A stretch of DNA of 64,000 bases from Paenibacillus sp. FSL H8-0048 (GCF_038002825.1 NZ_JBBODF010000001.1:2914001-2978000); one strand, 5' to 3'. Positions 53,893-63,117 are shown, counted from the first letter of the stretch. Translations and numbers: made by a program. Notes: a model not told the origin generated them from the sequence alone.

Positions 53893-54945
53893 ATGAATCC
53901 GTCGTGTATAGGCGTTATTCTTGCTCAGATCGGAACCCCTGACGCCCCGAGCGCCAAGGCGGTCCGTCCCTATCTGAAGCGGTTTCTGTCTGACCGCAGA
54001 ATCATTGATTATCATCCGCTCTTCTGGCAGCCGCTGCTGCGCGGTATTATTCTGCGCACCCGTCCGCGCCGGTCCGCGAAGCTCTATCAGGAGATCTGGA
54101 TGGAAGAGGGCTCACCGCTGCTCGTCCATTCCAGAGCACAGCAGGCAGCGCTCCAGGCACTGCTGGGCAGCAGCTATCAGGTCGAGCTGGGGCTTGCTTA
54201 CAGCACACCCGGCATGGCTGAAGCCTTCCGCAAGCTGGAAGCTTCGGGAGTGACCCGCATCATAGTCCTGCCATTATTCCCGCAGTATTCCTCGACGACG
54301 ACCGCTTCCGTCTATGAAGCTGCCAGCTTCGCCGCTCTGGGACGGCATAGCCGCTACGGACAGGTATCCAAACGCTTCGTACCGGCGCTGCGGTTCGTAG
54401 AAGCCTACCATGACGCGCCCGGCTATATCGCAGCGATGCAATCCTTATTACAGCGGCAGATCCGCGCCATGAGTGAAGAACCTGACTATTATATCCTGTC
54501 CTTCCACGGCATTCCCCGCCGTTATGCCGAGACCGGAGATCCCTATCCGCAGCAGTGCCAGGAAACGGCCCGTCTGCTTGCAGAAGCGATGGGCTGGACT
54601 CCGGAACGCTGGCAGTTCTCCTTCCAGTCCCGTTTCGGGCCGGAGACCTGGGTGGGACCGTCGACTGCGGATACGCTGAAGGAGCTTCACGGACGCGGAA
54701 TCCGGCGGCCGCTGATTTTCTCACCCGGACTAGTCACGGACTGCCTTGAAACGCTGCATGAGCTGGCCGTAGAAGGACGGGATCTCTTCGTCATGGGCGG
54801 CGGAAACGCTAAGATGCTGGAGGTGGCTCCTTGCCTGAACGACACCGGAGAGTGGATCAGCTTCCTCGCGGGACTGGTTGACTGCTCGGCCCAGGGCTGG
54901 CACCCTTCCGTAGCAGCTGCGGCGGCGTCAGAGCAGCCGCTCTAA
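53893..54945 (+). CDS. hemH: Ferrochelatase
   Basis: 350 residues, HemH family: VILAQIGTPDAPSAKAVRPY near 9, an Arg-rich helix, IVLPLFPQYSSTTTASVYEA near 123 and the active-site block LSFHGIPRRYAETGDPY near 203 with the catalytic His; QFSFQSRFGPETWVGPST near 245. It inserts metal into a porphyrin at the end of haem synthesis. Length and substitutions (IGTPDAP instead of GTP variants) are normal for the family. GAAAGGAG precedes the ATG. Its neighbours are not haem genes; a second hemH could exist elsewhere. Confidence 0.93.
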   Translation: MNPSCIGVILAQIGTPDAPSAKAVRPYLKRFLSDRRIIDYHPLFWQPLLRGIILRTRPRRSAKLYQEIWMEEGSPLLVHSRAQQAALQALLGSSYQVELGLAYSTPGMAEAFRKLEASGVTRIIVLPLFPQYSSTTTASVYEAASFAALGRHSRYGQVSKRFVPALRFVEAYHDAPGYIAAMQSLLQRQIRAMSEEPDYYILSFHGIPRRYAETGDPYPQQCQETARLLAEAMGWTPERWQFSFQSRFGPETWVGPSTADTLKELHGRGIRRPLIFSPGLVTDCLETLHELAVEGRDLFVMGGGNAKMLEVAPCLNDTGEWISFLAGLVDCSAQGWHPSVAAAAASEQPL

Positions 54946-54952
54946 CACAGAA

Positions 54953-54997
54953 ACGCCCGGTCTACAGGTATCTTCAACCTGTGAACCGGGCGTCTTT
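54953..54997 (+). terminator. hemH terminator
   Basis: ACGCCCGGT-CT-ACAGGT / ACCTGT-GA-ACCGGGCGT with a 7-base loop and a following CTTTT. Confidence 0.85.
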
Positions 54998-55018
54998 TGG
55001 CGTAGACATTATTCCTAA

Positions 55019-55480
55019 TTATTGAAGCGTGAGCTGTTTATATTTGGCAGTCAGTTCCTCGAACCACTGCTTATCCTGCAAAGTCAGCGCAAAATCAATC
55101 AATTCGGCAATTTCATCAGGCTGCAGATCAGGTGAATCCTTGAAGCTGATCTCAGCCGAAGCCGAAGCTGTTCCCTCCGAGCCCTCCGCAAAATCATAGG
55201 AGAACATCAGCTTGATGTCACTTTCCAGAAACTCATTGCGCAGGAAGTAGAGCACCTCGCACATCAGAACAGGTCTGACATGGTTCTCGAACACACAATC
55301 CATGACCTTAGCCCAATAATGCTGGTTGCTGAGATGCAGCTTATCATTGGTCAGGAGATACTGCTCACCCTGATAATCATTAACAAATTTCAGTTCAACC
55401 GGCTCCATTTTAAAAATACCGGTAATTTGCTTCCTGGTAATATTCAAGATGTCGCGCGTTTCCAATCTCATCATTCTCAT
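55019..55480 (-). CDS. Small protein with IDEAL-like C-terminus
   Basis: 153 residues, no signal peptide. The C-terminus (ELIDFALTLQDKQWFEELTA near 125) resembles the IDEAL domain (LIDxALxxxDKxWFxELTxKY) of Firmicute proteins such as YpiB. The middle (HYWAKVMDCVFENHVRPVLM near 55) is not recognised. Function unknown; IDEAL proteins are adaptors in some stress and competence pathways. The start at ATG 55480 has GAGG...GGGG upstream; ATGs at codons 3 and 4 are also possible. It is convergent with hemH. Confidence 0.65.
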   Translation of the reverse strand: MRMMRLETRDILNITRKQITGIFKMEPVELKFVNDYQGEQYLLTNDKLHLSNQHYWAKVMDCVFENHVRPVLMCEVLYFLRNEFLESDIKLMFSYDFAEGSEGTASASAEISFKDSPDLQPDEIAELIDFALTLQDKQWFEELTAKYKQLTLQ

Positions 55481-55728
55481 GCACCCCGTTCCTCAGGTTT
55501 GGACGATCTGTATATGCTGAATTTTCATGATTCGACAATAATTTTAAACTAATTTAAAAGTATTATCGTCTTTTCCGCACCTATTGTTAATGCTTTTTCA
55601 TTAAAAATTTAAAATTTTCTGTTTCATCCTGTGAAAAATCGGTTAATTTATTTCTTTTTTTCAACATGATACCCAATCATGAACAAAAAGCCATCCTATG
55701 GATGAAAGGATTACCTTCGCGCCAGCAC

Positions 55729-55915
55729 AATGTATACTGTTTTTCACATACATTTGGTCCATGCGCCTGCGTGGTAGACAATGTATGCTGTTTTTGGCAT
55801 ACATTTGGGCCATGCACCTTTGCACCAGCAGAATGTATACTGTTTTTCGCATACATTCGAGCATGCGCCTCCATGCGAGCACAATGTATGCTGTTTTTCA
55901 TACACATTCGGTCCA
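55729..55915. repeat. Four tandem 51-52-base units, each with a hairpin
   Basis: Each unit has AATGTAT, about 12 bases (G/A-CTGTTTTT...), then ATACATT, forming a 7-base-pair hairpin at 55729, 55780, 55832 and 55883; the intervening 25 or so bases (CGCCT/GCG-rich) are also similar. The fourth hairpin has a two-base insertion. Spacing 51, 52, 51. Confidence 0.9.
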
Positions 55916-55954
55916 TATGTCCCTGTACCTTACACTCACCTTGTCCACTAACAG

Positions 55955-55974
55955 GAGGAAACTATAGTTTCCTC
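55955..55974. repeat. Perfect 20-base palindrome
   Basis: GAGGAAACTATAGTTTCCTC is fully self-complementary. It lies between the minisatellite and the adenine deaminase terminator, far from any promoter I can see. It could be a protein-binding site or part of a dispersed repeat. Confidence 0.8.
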
Positions 55975-55980
55975 TACAAC

Positions 55981-56015
55981 AAAAAAGCCACCCAGTCTGC
56001 AATAGACTGAATGGC
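55981..56015 (-). terminator. Adenine deaminase terminator
   Basis: On the minus strand GCCATTCAGTCT, 5-base loop, AGACTGGGTGGC, then TTTTTT; 57 bases past the stop codon. Confidence 0.85.
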
Positions 56016-56071
56016 CAGTAGCCCAATATTAGAATAAAAGTGTACCTTCACCGGTATGGTGTCGCGCCGCC

Positions 56072-57883
56072 TTAGCTGACGAACAACGGTACCAGCTGAA
56101 TTCCCTCTTCGGGCGAGATCCGCACCAGGCCTTTATCGGATATCCGCAGTGCGGGTATAACCGCGAGGGCCAGCAGAGACAGGGTCATAAAAGCATAGTT
56201 CAGCGTACAGCCCGCATCATATAGCGCTTTGCTGATGGCAGCGGATTGCGCGGCGGCAATCTCAAAGCGCTCTGCGGACATCAGTCCGGCAATCGCCAGC
56301 GGGAATAAGGTGGTCCCGGCAGCGGTAATCACTGCAACACCGCCCTGCGCCTCCGCCACAGCGGCAGCCGCCTGCGCCATCAGTCCATCATCATTACCGA
56401 TGACCAGCACATTATGGCTGTCATGAGCTACAGTCATCGCTATTGCCGCAGGCTCACGGAAGCCGATGCCCTGCACAACCCCAACAGATTTGTTGCCCGT
56501 TCCCTTGTGCCGCTCCAGAACAGCGATTTTGCACAGGCCGTCCTGCACCACCAGCTCCGATCCAGCTACTGGCAGGCTCATGATCAGCTCGCCGGTCTCC
56601 ACATGGTTCTCAATAACCTGGATGACCCGCGTAGCCAGAACACCTTCCTCAATGGGCGCATGAATCACGAAGTCTGCGGGAACCGGGGGCTGCTGCAGAT
56701 GCACAGAGGCCAGCACTTCATCCGGGTAGGTGTACGGGGTCAGCTCAGCCGTCATGCGGCCGTTCTCAGCCACAACAACACCGGCTGCAATCGTCATGAC
56801 CACATGGACATCGGCCAGATTTCCGTCCAGCAGAATGATATCCGCGCAGGAGCCCGGCGTGATGGAGCCGATATCGCGGGCTACGCCGAAGCGCTCGGCT
56901 GTGTTGATCGTTGCCATCTGAAAAGCCGTGACCGGCTTCACCCCCTGGGAGATCGCATGGCGTACGACAAAATCCATATGCCCCTCATCGCGCAGCGATT
57001 CGGAGCTGCGGTCATCCGTCACCAGCATCATCCGGCGCGGGTCCAGCCCGTGCTCGGTATGCGCCGTGATGGTTTTGGCGACATCATGCCAGGCTGAGCC
57101 GCGGCGCATTTTGGCATACATCCCCAGACGTACGCGTTCGATCACATCCTCCGCTGTCACACACTCATGATCCCCGGTCACCCCTGCTGCGGCATAGACC
57201 GGAAGTCTCCAGTCACTCGACGGCCAGGTGAAATGCCCGTCAACATAACGTCCAGCACGCAGCGTGGCCTGAATCTCTCCAATCATCTTCTCATCGCCGT
57301 AGACGACACCCGGGAAGTTCATGACTTCGCCGAGTGCGATCACATCCTCGCCCCAGGTGTAGGCTTCCGCTACTTCCTCCGGTCCGATCGACGCGCCGGT
57401 TGTCTCAAATTCTGCGCCCGCAGAAGGGACACAGGAAGCCACCTGCATATAGGCAGCCAGCGGCGTTCCCCGCATCTCGTCCAGCATCAGCTTAATTCCC
57501 TTAAGCCCGAATACGTTGGCAATCTCATGGGCATCGAAGAAGCCTCCGGTCGTCCCCAGCGGCAGTACAGCACGGGCGAATTCAGTCACCGTCAATTGAG
57601 TGCTCTCGATGTGGCAGTGTCCGTCAATCAGGCCGGGAGCAATGTATCTGCCCGCCGCATCAATAACCTGCGTTCTCTCCCCAATCGTATGGGAGACGTC
57701 CTTGCCGACGTAAGCAATGCGCCCGCCTTGTACAGCGACAGACATGCCGTCCAGAATCTCCCCAGAGCAGACATTGACCAGCTTGCCGCCTGTAATGACC
57801 AGTGTAGCCTTCTGATCTCCCCGGGCAGTAGCAACCAGCTCAGGCACGCAGTCAGCCAATGGTTGTCGTGTATAAGTCATCAT
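56072..57883 (-). CDS. adeC: Adenine deaminase
   Basis: 603 residues of the AdeC amidohydrolase family, which turns adenine into hypoxanthine. Metal-binding landmarks are LIDGHCHIEST near 88, DAHEIANV near 117, DGHFTWPSS near 217 and LVTDDRSSE near 290; the C-terminal domain has MTVAHDSHNVLVIGND near 480. The start MMTYTRQ lies after GGAAGGGAG; a GTG six bases earlier is within the site. It is downstream of pucG but cut off by a terminator, so it has its own promoter or read-through. It feeds purine bases into the pathway encoded upstream. Confidence 0.93.
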   Translation of the reverse strand: MMTYTRQPLADCVPELVATARGDQKATLVITGGKLVNVCSGEILDGMSVAVQGGRIAYVGKDVSHTIGERTQVIDAAGRYIAPGLIDGHCHIESTQLTVTEFARAVLPLGTTGGFFDAHEIANVFGLKGIKLMLDEMRGTPLAAYMQVASCVPSAGAEFETTGASIGPEEVAEAYTWGEDVIALGEVMNFPGVVYGDEKMIGEIQATLRAGRYVDGHFTWPSSDWRLPVYAAAGVTGDHECVTAEDVIERVRLGMYAKMRRGSAWHDVAKTITAHTEHGLDPRRMMLVTDDRSSESLRDEGHMDFVVRHAISQGVKPVTAFQMATINTAERFGVARDIGSITPGSCADIILLDGNLADVHVVMTIAAGVVVAENGRMTAELTPYTYPDEVLASVHLQQPPVPADFVIHAPIEEGVLATRVIQVIENHVETGELIMSLPVAGSELVVQDGLCKIAVLERHKGTGNKSVGVVQGIGFREPAAIAMTVAHDSHNVLVIGNDDGLMAQAAAAVAEAQGGVAVITAAGTTLFPLAIAGLMSAERFEIAAAQSAAISKALYDAGCTLNYAFMTLSLLALAVIPALRISDKGLVRISPEEGIQLVPLFVS

Positions 57884-57911
57884 GTGCACTCCCTTCCGGT
57901 TATCTATTTAG

Positions 57912-57951
57912 AAAAAACGGCCCTGACACCCCTAAAGGGGGTGCAAGCCGT
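57912..57951 (-). terminator. pucG terminator
   Basis: On the minus strand CGGCTTGCACCCC pairs with GGGGTGTCAGGGCCG with a few mismatches and ends in TTTTTT, 30 bases after pucG. Confidence 0.8.
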
Positions 57952-57981
57952 CACTTAAACAAATCACATTGTATGATTATC

Positions 57982-59208
57982 TTACTTTGACTCATATACG
58001 TCAAGTGCCGCCTGAACGCCCTGTCCGGCAGGTACCGCGTATCCGTGGCGGATAAGCACAGCCTCCAGCGCGCCAAGCAGACGCAGCACATTATTCTCCC
58101 GGCAGCTGAAGCCCATGGTCCCGATCCGCCAGATCTGGCCTTGTAACGGCCCGAAGGAGCTGGCAATCTCGATGCCGAAACGCTGCAGCAGCATGTCACG
58201 GACGGATTCCCCGTCTATGCCCGCCGGAATGAGCACACAGGTGACTACGGTCAGCTTGCTCTCCGCCTCCCCGTACAGTTCCAGCCCCATAGCTGACAAT
58301 CCGGCAGTAAGGGCTTGCTCATTGAATCTGTGCCTTGCATGCCGCGCTTCCAGCCCTTCCTCCAGGACCAGACGCAGGCCTTCACGCAGAGCGTATAGCA
58401 TGGAGGTCATCTCCGTATGGTGATTGAGCCGCCGGGGACTCCAGTAATCCTGCAGCATACTAAGGTCCAAGTAATTGCTCCGCACCACGGGCAGCTCACT
58501 GACAGCAGCAGCGTCAGTTCTAAGTCCACGCTCCACCTGCTTGCGCTTCAGCAGCTTGGCCTCCGCCCGGTCATTATACGTCACCGGGGCCATACCTGAA
58601 GGGATGGACAGGCATTTCTGCGTTCCTCCGACCACGGCATCCAGCATCCAGGCATCCGTCTCTACCGGCACCCCGCCAATCGTCGCCACCGCGTCTACAA
58701 TCAGCAGCGCATCCTGCTCCCGGCAGGCCCGCCCGATCTCGGCCAGCGGCTGCACACGGCCTGTAGAGGTCTCCCCGTGAACCATTGCCACCACATCCGG
58801 CTTGAAGCTCCGTATAGCATCAATCACCTCTTCCGGGGGAAAAACTTGGCCCCAGGTCTGTTCTATCGTGAGCACCTCAGCGCCGCAGCGTTCAGCAATC
58901 TCATGGAGCAAATGGCCGAAACGGCCAAAGACCGGAACCAGCACCCGGTCCCCCGGCGCAATCAGGCTGACCATCACCGCCTCAATACCGGAGCGCGAAG
59001 TCCCGTCTACAGGATATGCCCACTGATTCTTGGTGGCGAACAGCTCACGCAGCATCTCCATCGTCTCATTCATGATCTCTGTGAATTCAGGATCGAATTG
59101 TCCCAGCACCGGATAAGACATCGCCCGCAGTACACGCGGATCAACCTCCACGGGACCGGGGGTCATAATGCACCGCAAGGATGGCGACAAATCTTCGTAC
59201 CGCTTCAT
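57982..59208 (-). CDS. pucG: (S)-ureidoglycine--glyoxylate aminotransferase
   Basis: 408 residues, PLP-dependent class V aminotransferase. TPGPVEVDPRVLRAMSYPVL near 16 and YPVDGTSRSGIEAVM near 65 match PucG; the PLP Lys sits in VVGGTQKCLSIPSG near 195. In ureide breakdown it moves the amino group of ureidoglycine to glyoxylate, giving glycine. Its place next to allantoate amidohydrolase and allantoinase supports this over alanine-glyoxylate transaminase. Preceded by GGAGGGGAGAGAACC; an 85-base gap separates it from the amidohydrolase gene. Confidence 0.88.
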   Translation of the reverse strand: MKRYEDLSPSLRCIMTPGPVEVDPRVLRAMSYPVLGQFDPEFTEIMNETMEMLRELFATKNQWAYPVDGTSRSGIEAVMVSLIAPGDRVLVPVFGRFGHLLHEIAERCGAEVLTIEQTWGQVFPPEEVIDAIRSFKPDVVAMVHGETSTGRVQPLAEIGRACREQDALLIVDAVATIGGVPVETDAWMLDAVVGGTQKCLSIPSGMAPVTYNDRAEAKLLKRKQVERGLRTDAAAVSELPVVRSNYLDLSMLQDYWSPRRLNHHTEMTSMLYALREGLRLVLEEGLEARHARHRFNEQALTAGLSAMGLELYGEAESKLTVVTCVLIPAGIDGESVRDMLLQRFGIEIASSFGPLQGQIWRIGTMGFSCRENNVLRLLGALEAVLIRHGYAVPAGQGVQAALDVYESK

Positions 59209-59293
59209 GGTTCTCTCCCCTCCAGACTTCTAAGTGATCAGTTCTCGCTATTTTATACGCAATTGAGATTACAACCCGAAGCTTGGTCGTCTC

Positions 59294-60655
59294 TTATTCA
59301 TAAGCTAATCTATATAATATGGCTGTCAGCACTTCCAGTCCAGCAATGAGATCCTCCGGGGAGGTATATTCTTCGGGAGAATGGCTGATTCCGCCTTGGC
59401 TCGGCACGAAGATCATCGCGGCCGGGCAGCGCGGGGCGAACAGCTGGGCATCATGTCCTGCACCGCTGACCATGCTCAGGTAGGGCTTCTCCTGCCGGAG
59501 ACAGATCTCTTCAAGAGCCGCTCGAAGCTCCTGATCCATAGGAGCAGGGGCTGTCTCCAGCAACGTCTGTACTTCAAGCGTCAGGCCGCGCCTGCGTCCA
59601 AGCTCTGCGAACTCTTCCAGGACGGCTGCGCAGAAGCGCTCCAGCACCCCGGCTTCGCTATGCCGGATATCCAGCGTGAACTGCACTTCGCCGGGAATCA
59701 CATTGGATGTCCCCGGATAGACCTCGAGCCGCCCCGTTGTGGCTACCAGCGGATCGCCCTCCGCCAGGGCGGACCGTTCCAGCGCCAGCAGCATCTCCGC
59801 ACTCCCGGCGAGGGCATCCTGCCTGAGCCCCATCGGTGTAGTCCCTGCATGATTGGCCGTCCCGCCGACCTTGACAAGATACCGCCGCTGTCCGGCGATG
59901 GCCTGCACGACCCCGATTCTCCGGGACATCCGCTCCAGAATAATCCCCTGTTCAATATGCAGCTCGACATATGCGGCAATATCACTGCGCACAGGACTAT
60001 TATTGCGCCAGAAGCTTTCCCCCAGACTTACCGTAGCTCCAGCTACCGGTTCCTCACTCCCACCTCCCTCACTCCCGCTTCCGCCACTCTGCTCCAGACC
60101 TGCCGCAGCTTCGGCAGCCACCCCTTCACTCCCCCCAAGACCGCAGGCCGCCATCGCATCCGCCAGCGTGATTCCTTCCGCATCTGCGCAGTCTGTACAT
60201 TCCTTCCCGTGATATAGCCCGGTTACATTACCTGAGCCCCAGAACGTCAGCGGAAAGCGGCTGCCCTCCTCCTCACAGAAGGATACCACCGTAAGCGTCC
60301 GCAGCGGCGGACCGAAGGTCTCCAGAAGATAGTGCAGCGCAGTTACAGCAGCCGCTACTCCATAAGCCCCGTCATACCGTCCGCCGTTCACCACCGTGTC
60401 GATATGCGAGCCGGTCAGGATGACCTTGTCACTTATCTGAGAACCGGCCAGTGTGCCATAGACATTCCCCACCTGATCCATCCGGACTTCAAGCCCGAGT
60501 CCAGCCATTCTCTCCTGCAAAAAATGCTGAACCCCTTGCCACTCCGGCGTATACAGCAGCCGGGTAACTCCGGGACCCGGAGCGCTGTATACTGCGAGTT
60601 CATCCAGCAGCTTCAGCATCTCCCCCGCGGGGACATGCGGGACCGGCGGCTTCAT
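59294..60655 (-). CDS. pucF: Allantoate amidohydrolase (M20 Zn hydrolase)
   Basis: 453 residues of the allantoate/N-carbamoyl amino acid hydrolase group. Landmarks: TGSHIDTVVNGGRYDGAYGV near 80, FCEEEGSRFPLTFWGSGNVT near 127, EQGIILERMSRRIGVVQAI near 230, VSGAGHDAQLF near 390. It cleaves allantoate to ureidoglycine and ammonia, the substrate of PucG. Unusual: a Gly/Ser/Glu-rich insertion (residues about 170-200, SGGSGSEGGGSEE) between two conserved blocks. The start MKPPVPH overlaps the allantoinase stop by ATGA; the longer frame to 60688 is not needed. Confidence 0.88.
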   Translation of the reverse strand: MKPPVPHVPAGEMLKLLDELAVYSAPGPGVTRLLYTPEWQGVQHFLQERMAGLGLEVRMDQVGNVYGTLAGSQISDKVILTGSHIDTVVNGGRYDGAYGVAAAVTALHYLLETFGPPLRTLTVVSFCEEEGSRFPLTFWGSGNVTGLYHGKECTDCADAEGITLADAMAACGLGGSEGVAAEAAAGLEQSGGSGSEGGGSEEPVAGATVSLGESFWRNNSPVRSDIAAYVELHIEQGIILERMSRRIGVVQAIAGQRRYLVKVGGTANHAGTTPMGLRQDALAGSAEMLLALERSALAEGDPLVATTGRLEVYPGTSNVIPGEVQFTLDIRHSEAGVLERFCAAVLEEFAELGRRRGLTLEVQTLLETAPAPMDQELRAALEEICLRQEKPYLSMVSGAGHDAQLFAPRCPAAMIFVPSQGGISHSPEEYTSPEDLIAGLEVLTAILYRLAYE

Positions 60656-62049
60656 AGCTCTGGCTGGCTGTGCCTGACACGCAGCCATTCTCCTCCGCTG
60701 CCAGCAATAATGCCTTCCGCGGCAGTATAGACTATATTGCCCCGGCAGATCGTCGCCGTTACCTTGCAGGATAAGGTCATTCCGACATAGGGACTATGCC
60801 GATGACGGTACAACAGATCCTCTGCACGCAGGGTATAGGCTGCATCTGGATCAAGCAGCACCAGATCGGCATCCAGCCCCGGTGCGATGGAGCCCTTGCG
60901 CCCCTCCAGCCCGAACCGCCGGGCAGGAAGCCCGGAGAGCAGCGCCGAGATCTGCGTAACCGGCAAGCCGCGCACATGAACACCTTCATGGAACATCAAT
61001 TCCAGACTGCTCTGGGCTCCCGAGATCCCGCCCCAGGCCTCGATGAATGACAGCCCGGGCGCCAGCTTCAAGTCGGGCGGACAGGGGGAATGATCGGAAG
61101 CAACCAGATCTACCTGCCCCGCAGCCAGTGCCGTCCACAGCCGGTCCCGCTCCCCGCTGCTGCGCAGGGGCGGAGCGCACTTGGCCAGCGGCCCAAGGGT
61201 CTCCATGCTGTCTTCATCCAGAATCAGATAATGAGGACAGGTCTCTGCGGTCACATCCAGGCCGCGCAGCTTGGCCTCATGAATCAGCTCCAGGGCTGCC
61301 GCTGTGCTGATATGGACGAAGTGCAGCTTACAGCCGGTCCGCTCACTGTACAGCAGCGCCCTTGCTACAGCCTCCAGCTCCGCTTGCGGAGGGCGCGAAG
61401 CCGCAAAATCCCGCGCGCTGCTGCGCCCGGCGCGTATTGCCGCCGCCCCCAGCGCCGAGGTTATCGCTTCGCTCTCCGCATGCAGGGCGAGAATCCCGCC
61501 GGTTGCGGCGATCCGAAGCATCCCCTGATACAGGGTGTCATCGTCCACCTCACGGAACCGGCCTTCGCCTTCACCGCCGGGATTCGAGATGAAGGCCTTG
61601 AACCCGCTAACGCCCGCAGCCGCCAGTCCCTCCAGCTCCTCCAGATTCCCTGGCACCAATCCGCCCCACAGCACATAATCCACCGCCGAGTTCCCGGCTG
61701 CGGCCTCCGCCTTCAGCCGGAGCGCCTCCACATTCACTGTCGGCGGATTCCCGTTCAGCGGCATATCCGCATAACAGGTGCAGCCGCCGGCCGCAAGAGC
61801 AGCCGACCCGCTGCGGAAGCCCTCCCAGTGACCGAGCGCAGGCTCATTAAAATGAACATGCATGTCGATCATGCCGGGCAGTACGTATTGTCCTTCCGCA
61901 TCCAGAATTCTGGTCCCGGACAAGGCCTGTAAGGCTTCGCCCAGTGCAGCAATTTTGCCATCCTTCACCCCGATCTCAAGCCTGCGGACTTCTCCGGGCA
62001 GGACCACCTGTCCGTTCCTGATGATAAGCTCGTAACCTTCTTCCTTCAT
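60652..62049 (-). CDS. pucH: Allantoinase
   Basis: 465 residues of the cyclic amidohydrolase family. HVHFNEPALGHWEGFRSGS near 65 has the metal-binding His pair, the carboxylated Lys is in GFKAFISNP near 150, further His in LHAESE near 190 and HFVHIST near 247, and DHSPCPPDLK near 318 has the metal Asp. It opens the allantoin ring to allantoate. Close relatives are dihydropyrimidinase and hydantoinase, but the ureide neighbours favour allantoinase. GGAGGTGGGC lies upstream, 62 bases after the HIU hydrolase gene. Confidence 0.92.
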   Translation of the reverse strand: MKEEGYELIIRNGQVVLPGEVRRLEIGVKDGKIAALGEALQALSGTRILDAEGQYVLPGMIDMHVHFNEPALGHWEGFRSGSAALAAGGCTCYADMPLNGNPPTVNVEALRLKAEAAAGNSAVDYVLWGGLVPGNLEELEGLAAAGVSGFKAFISNPGGEGEGRFREVDDDTLYQGMLRIAATGGILALHAESEAITSALGAAAIRAGRSSARDFAASRPPQAELEAVARALLYSERTGCKLHFVHISTAAALELIHEAKLRGLDVTAETCPHYLILDEDSMETLGPLAKCAPPLRSSGERDRLWTALAAGQVDLVASDHSPCPPDLKLAPGLSFIEAWGGISGAQSSLELMFHEGVHVRGLPVTQISALLSGLPARRFGLEGRKGSIAPGLDADLVLLDPDAAYTLRAEDLLYRHRHSPYVGMTLSCKVTATICRGNIVYTAAEGIIAGSGGEWLRVRHSQPEL

Positions 62050-62111
62050 GATAAGCCCACCTCCGGTCTATTGGCTTAAGATTAGGTGCAGCGGTACACT
62101 TGACTGACGTG

Positions 62112-62516
62112 TTAACTCCCGCGATAAGTGCTGTATCCTCCAGGTGCAACCAGCAGCGGTACATGGTAATGGGCAGAGGGGTCCGGCATATTGAAGCGGA
62201 TCGGAATCTGGTCCAGGAACGGGATTACAGCGCCCGCGCCCTCCTCCGGCTCCGGTTCTCCGGCACCAGTCTGAGCGCCCCGGAAATAATCACCGGCCAT
62301 AAATAACAGCTCATAGCTTCCGGCCTGCATTTCTTCTCCCGCCAGCAGCGGAGCGTCCAGCCTGCCGTCCTCATTCGTCACCGCCTCACGCAGCAGCACA
62401 GGCCCTCCGGTCTCCAGCCGCCAGAGCTGAAGCGACAGGCCCGCAGCGGGCTTGCCCTGTGACAGATCCAGCACATGGGTGCTCAGCCGTCCGTGCATTC
62501 CAGACAATTGCGTCAC
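62112..62516 (-). CDS. pucM: 5-hydroxyisourate hydrolase (transthyretin-like)
   Basis: 134 residues, ending in the exact signature Y-R-G-S of HIU hydrolases, with the N-terminal [17 protein letters not shown] holding the active-site His and [20 protein letters not shown] near 105 holding the second. It hydrolyses hydroxyisourate to OHCU. A Glu/Gly/Ala-rich stretch ([15 protein letters not shown] near 80) is somewhat longer than usual. Start GTG follows GGAGGAAG; ATG at codon 7 is an alternative. Next upstream is the OHCU decarboxylase, 30 bases away. Confidence 0.95.
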   Translation of the reverse strand: MTQLSGMHGRLSTHVLDLSQGKPAAGLSLQLWRLETGGPVLLREAVTNEDGRLDAPLLAGEEMQAGSYELLFMAGDYFRGAQTGAGEPEPEEGAGAVIPFLDQIPIRFNMPDPSAHYHVPLLVAPGGYSTYRGS

Positions 62517-62546
62517 CTTCCTCCTATAATATGCAGTGACCTGACT

Positions 62547-63065
62547 CTATTCCGCCCTCAGCAGATCCTCCAGCCGAAAACGAGTGATTGCACCAATCTC
62601 CAGCAGCGCCTGCTCCTGCTCCTCCTTAAGCGGACGGTCCACACGCTCACCGATGGCGCTAAGGATGTCTTCTTTCGTTTTGCCCCGTACAGCGAAGATG
62701 AACGGAAAGCGGAATTTCGCTGTATAGTCAGCGTTCAGTCCGGTAAGCTGCGCGAATTCCTCCGGTGTCAGCCGGTCCAGTCCGGCCCCCTGCTGCTCAG
62801 CCGCCGAGAGCGGACTGACTGCAAGTTTTGTCGCCAGATCCGGGTGAGCTCTCAGCAGTGCCAGCACCTGGTCCGGCTCCGCCTGCCGTGCTACCTCCAT
62901 CATGGCAGCATGCAGCTCCTGCACCGAATCGAACGGACGCCTGCTGTACACCCCCTCAGCTACCCAAGGGGAATGCTCGAAGATGCCGCCGAGCTGTTCC
63001 ACGAAGTCTGATTTTGCCATCGAGTTAATCTGCTCCAGAGTCAACTGGTCCGCCGGTATAGTCAT
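62547..63065 (-). CDS. pucL: OHCU decarboxylase
   Basis: 172 residues, the uricase-linked OHCU decarboxylase domain. Landmarks: FVEQLGGIFEHSPWVAE near 20, LLRAHPDLATKLA near 83 with the catalytic His, and KFRFPFIFAVRGKTKEDIL near 125. It converts OHCU to (S)-allantoin. In Bacillus subtilis PucL this domain is fused to a urate oxidase; here the gene ends after the decarboxylase alone, so the uricase must be elsewhere or beyond the window. Start ATG follows GGAGGC. Confidence 0.92.
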   Translation of the reverse strand: MTIPADQLTLEQINSMAKSDFVEQLGGIFEHSPWVAEGVYSRRPFDSVQELHAAMMEVARQAEPDQVLALLRAHPDLATKLAVSPLSAAEQQGAGLDRLTPEEFAQLTGLNADYTAKFRFPFIFAVRGKTKEDILSAIGERVDRPLKEEQEQALLEIGAITRFRLEDLLRAE

Positions 63066-63117
63066 AGGCCAGCCTCCATCCCTCTAATTTGTATATTGCC
63101 GCCTGCGCCCTCCCGGA

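Larger units (their letters stand above)
55481..56071. other. Gap with palindromic minisatellite
   Basis: 591 bases. The left 200 are AT-rich and should hold the promoter of the IDEAL-like gene; then comes the 51-52-base repeat (55729-55915), a perfect 20-base palindrome (55955-55974) and the adenine deaminase terminator. Short open frames on both strands across the repeat are by-products of its length, a multiple of three in two units. Confidence 0.6.

Noticed and set aside
55729-55915. CRISPR array
   Set aside because: Only four units, and the would-be spacers resemble one another; no cas gene is present. It is a tandem minisatellite.
57900-57960. Riboswitch upstream of adenine deaminase
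   Set aside because: The only structure seen is a simple stem followed by a T run right after pucG; no purine-aptamer core sequences could be found.
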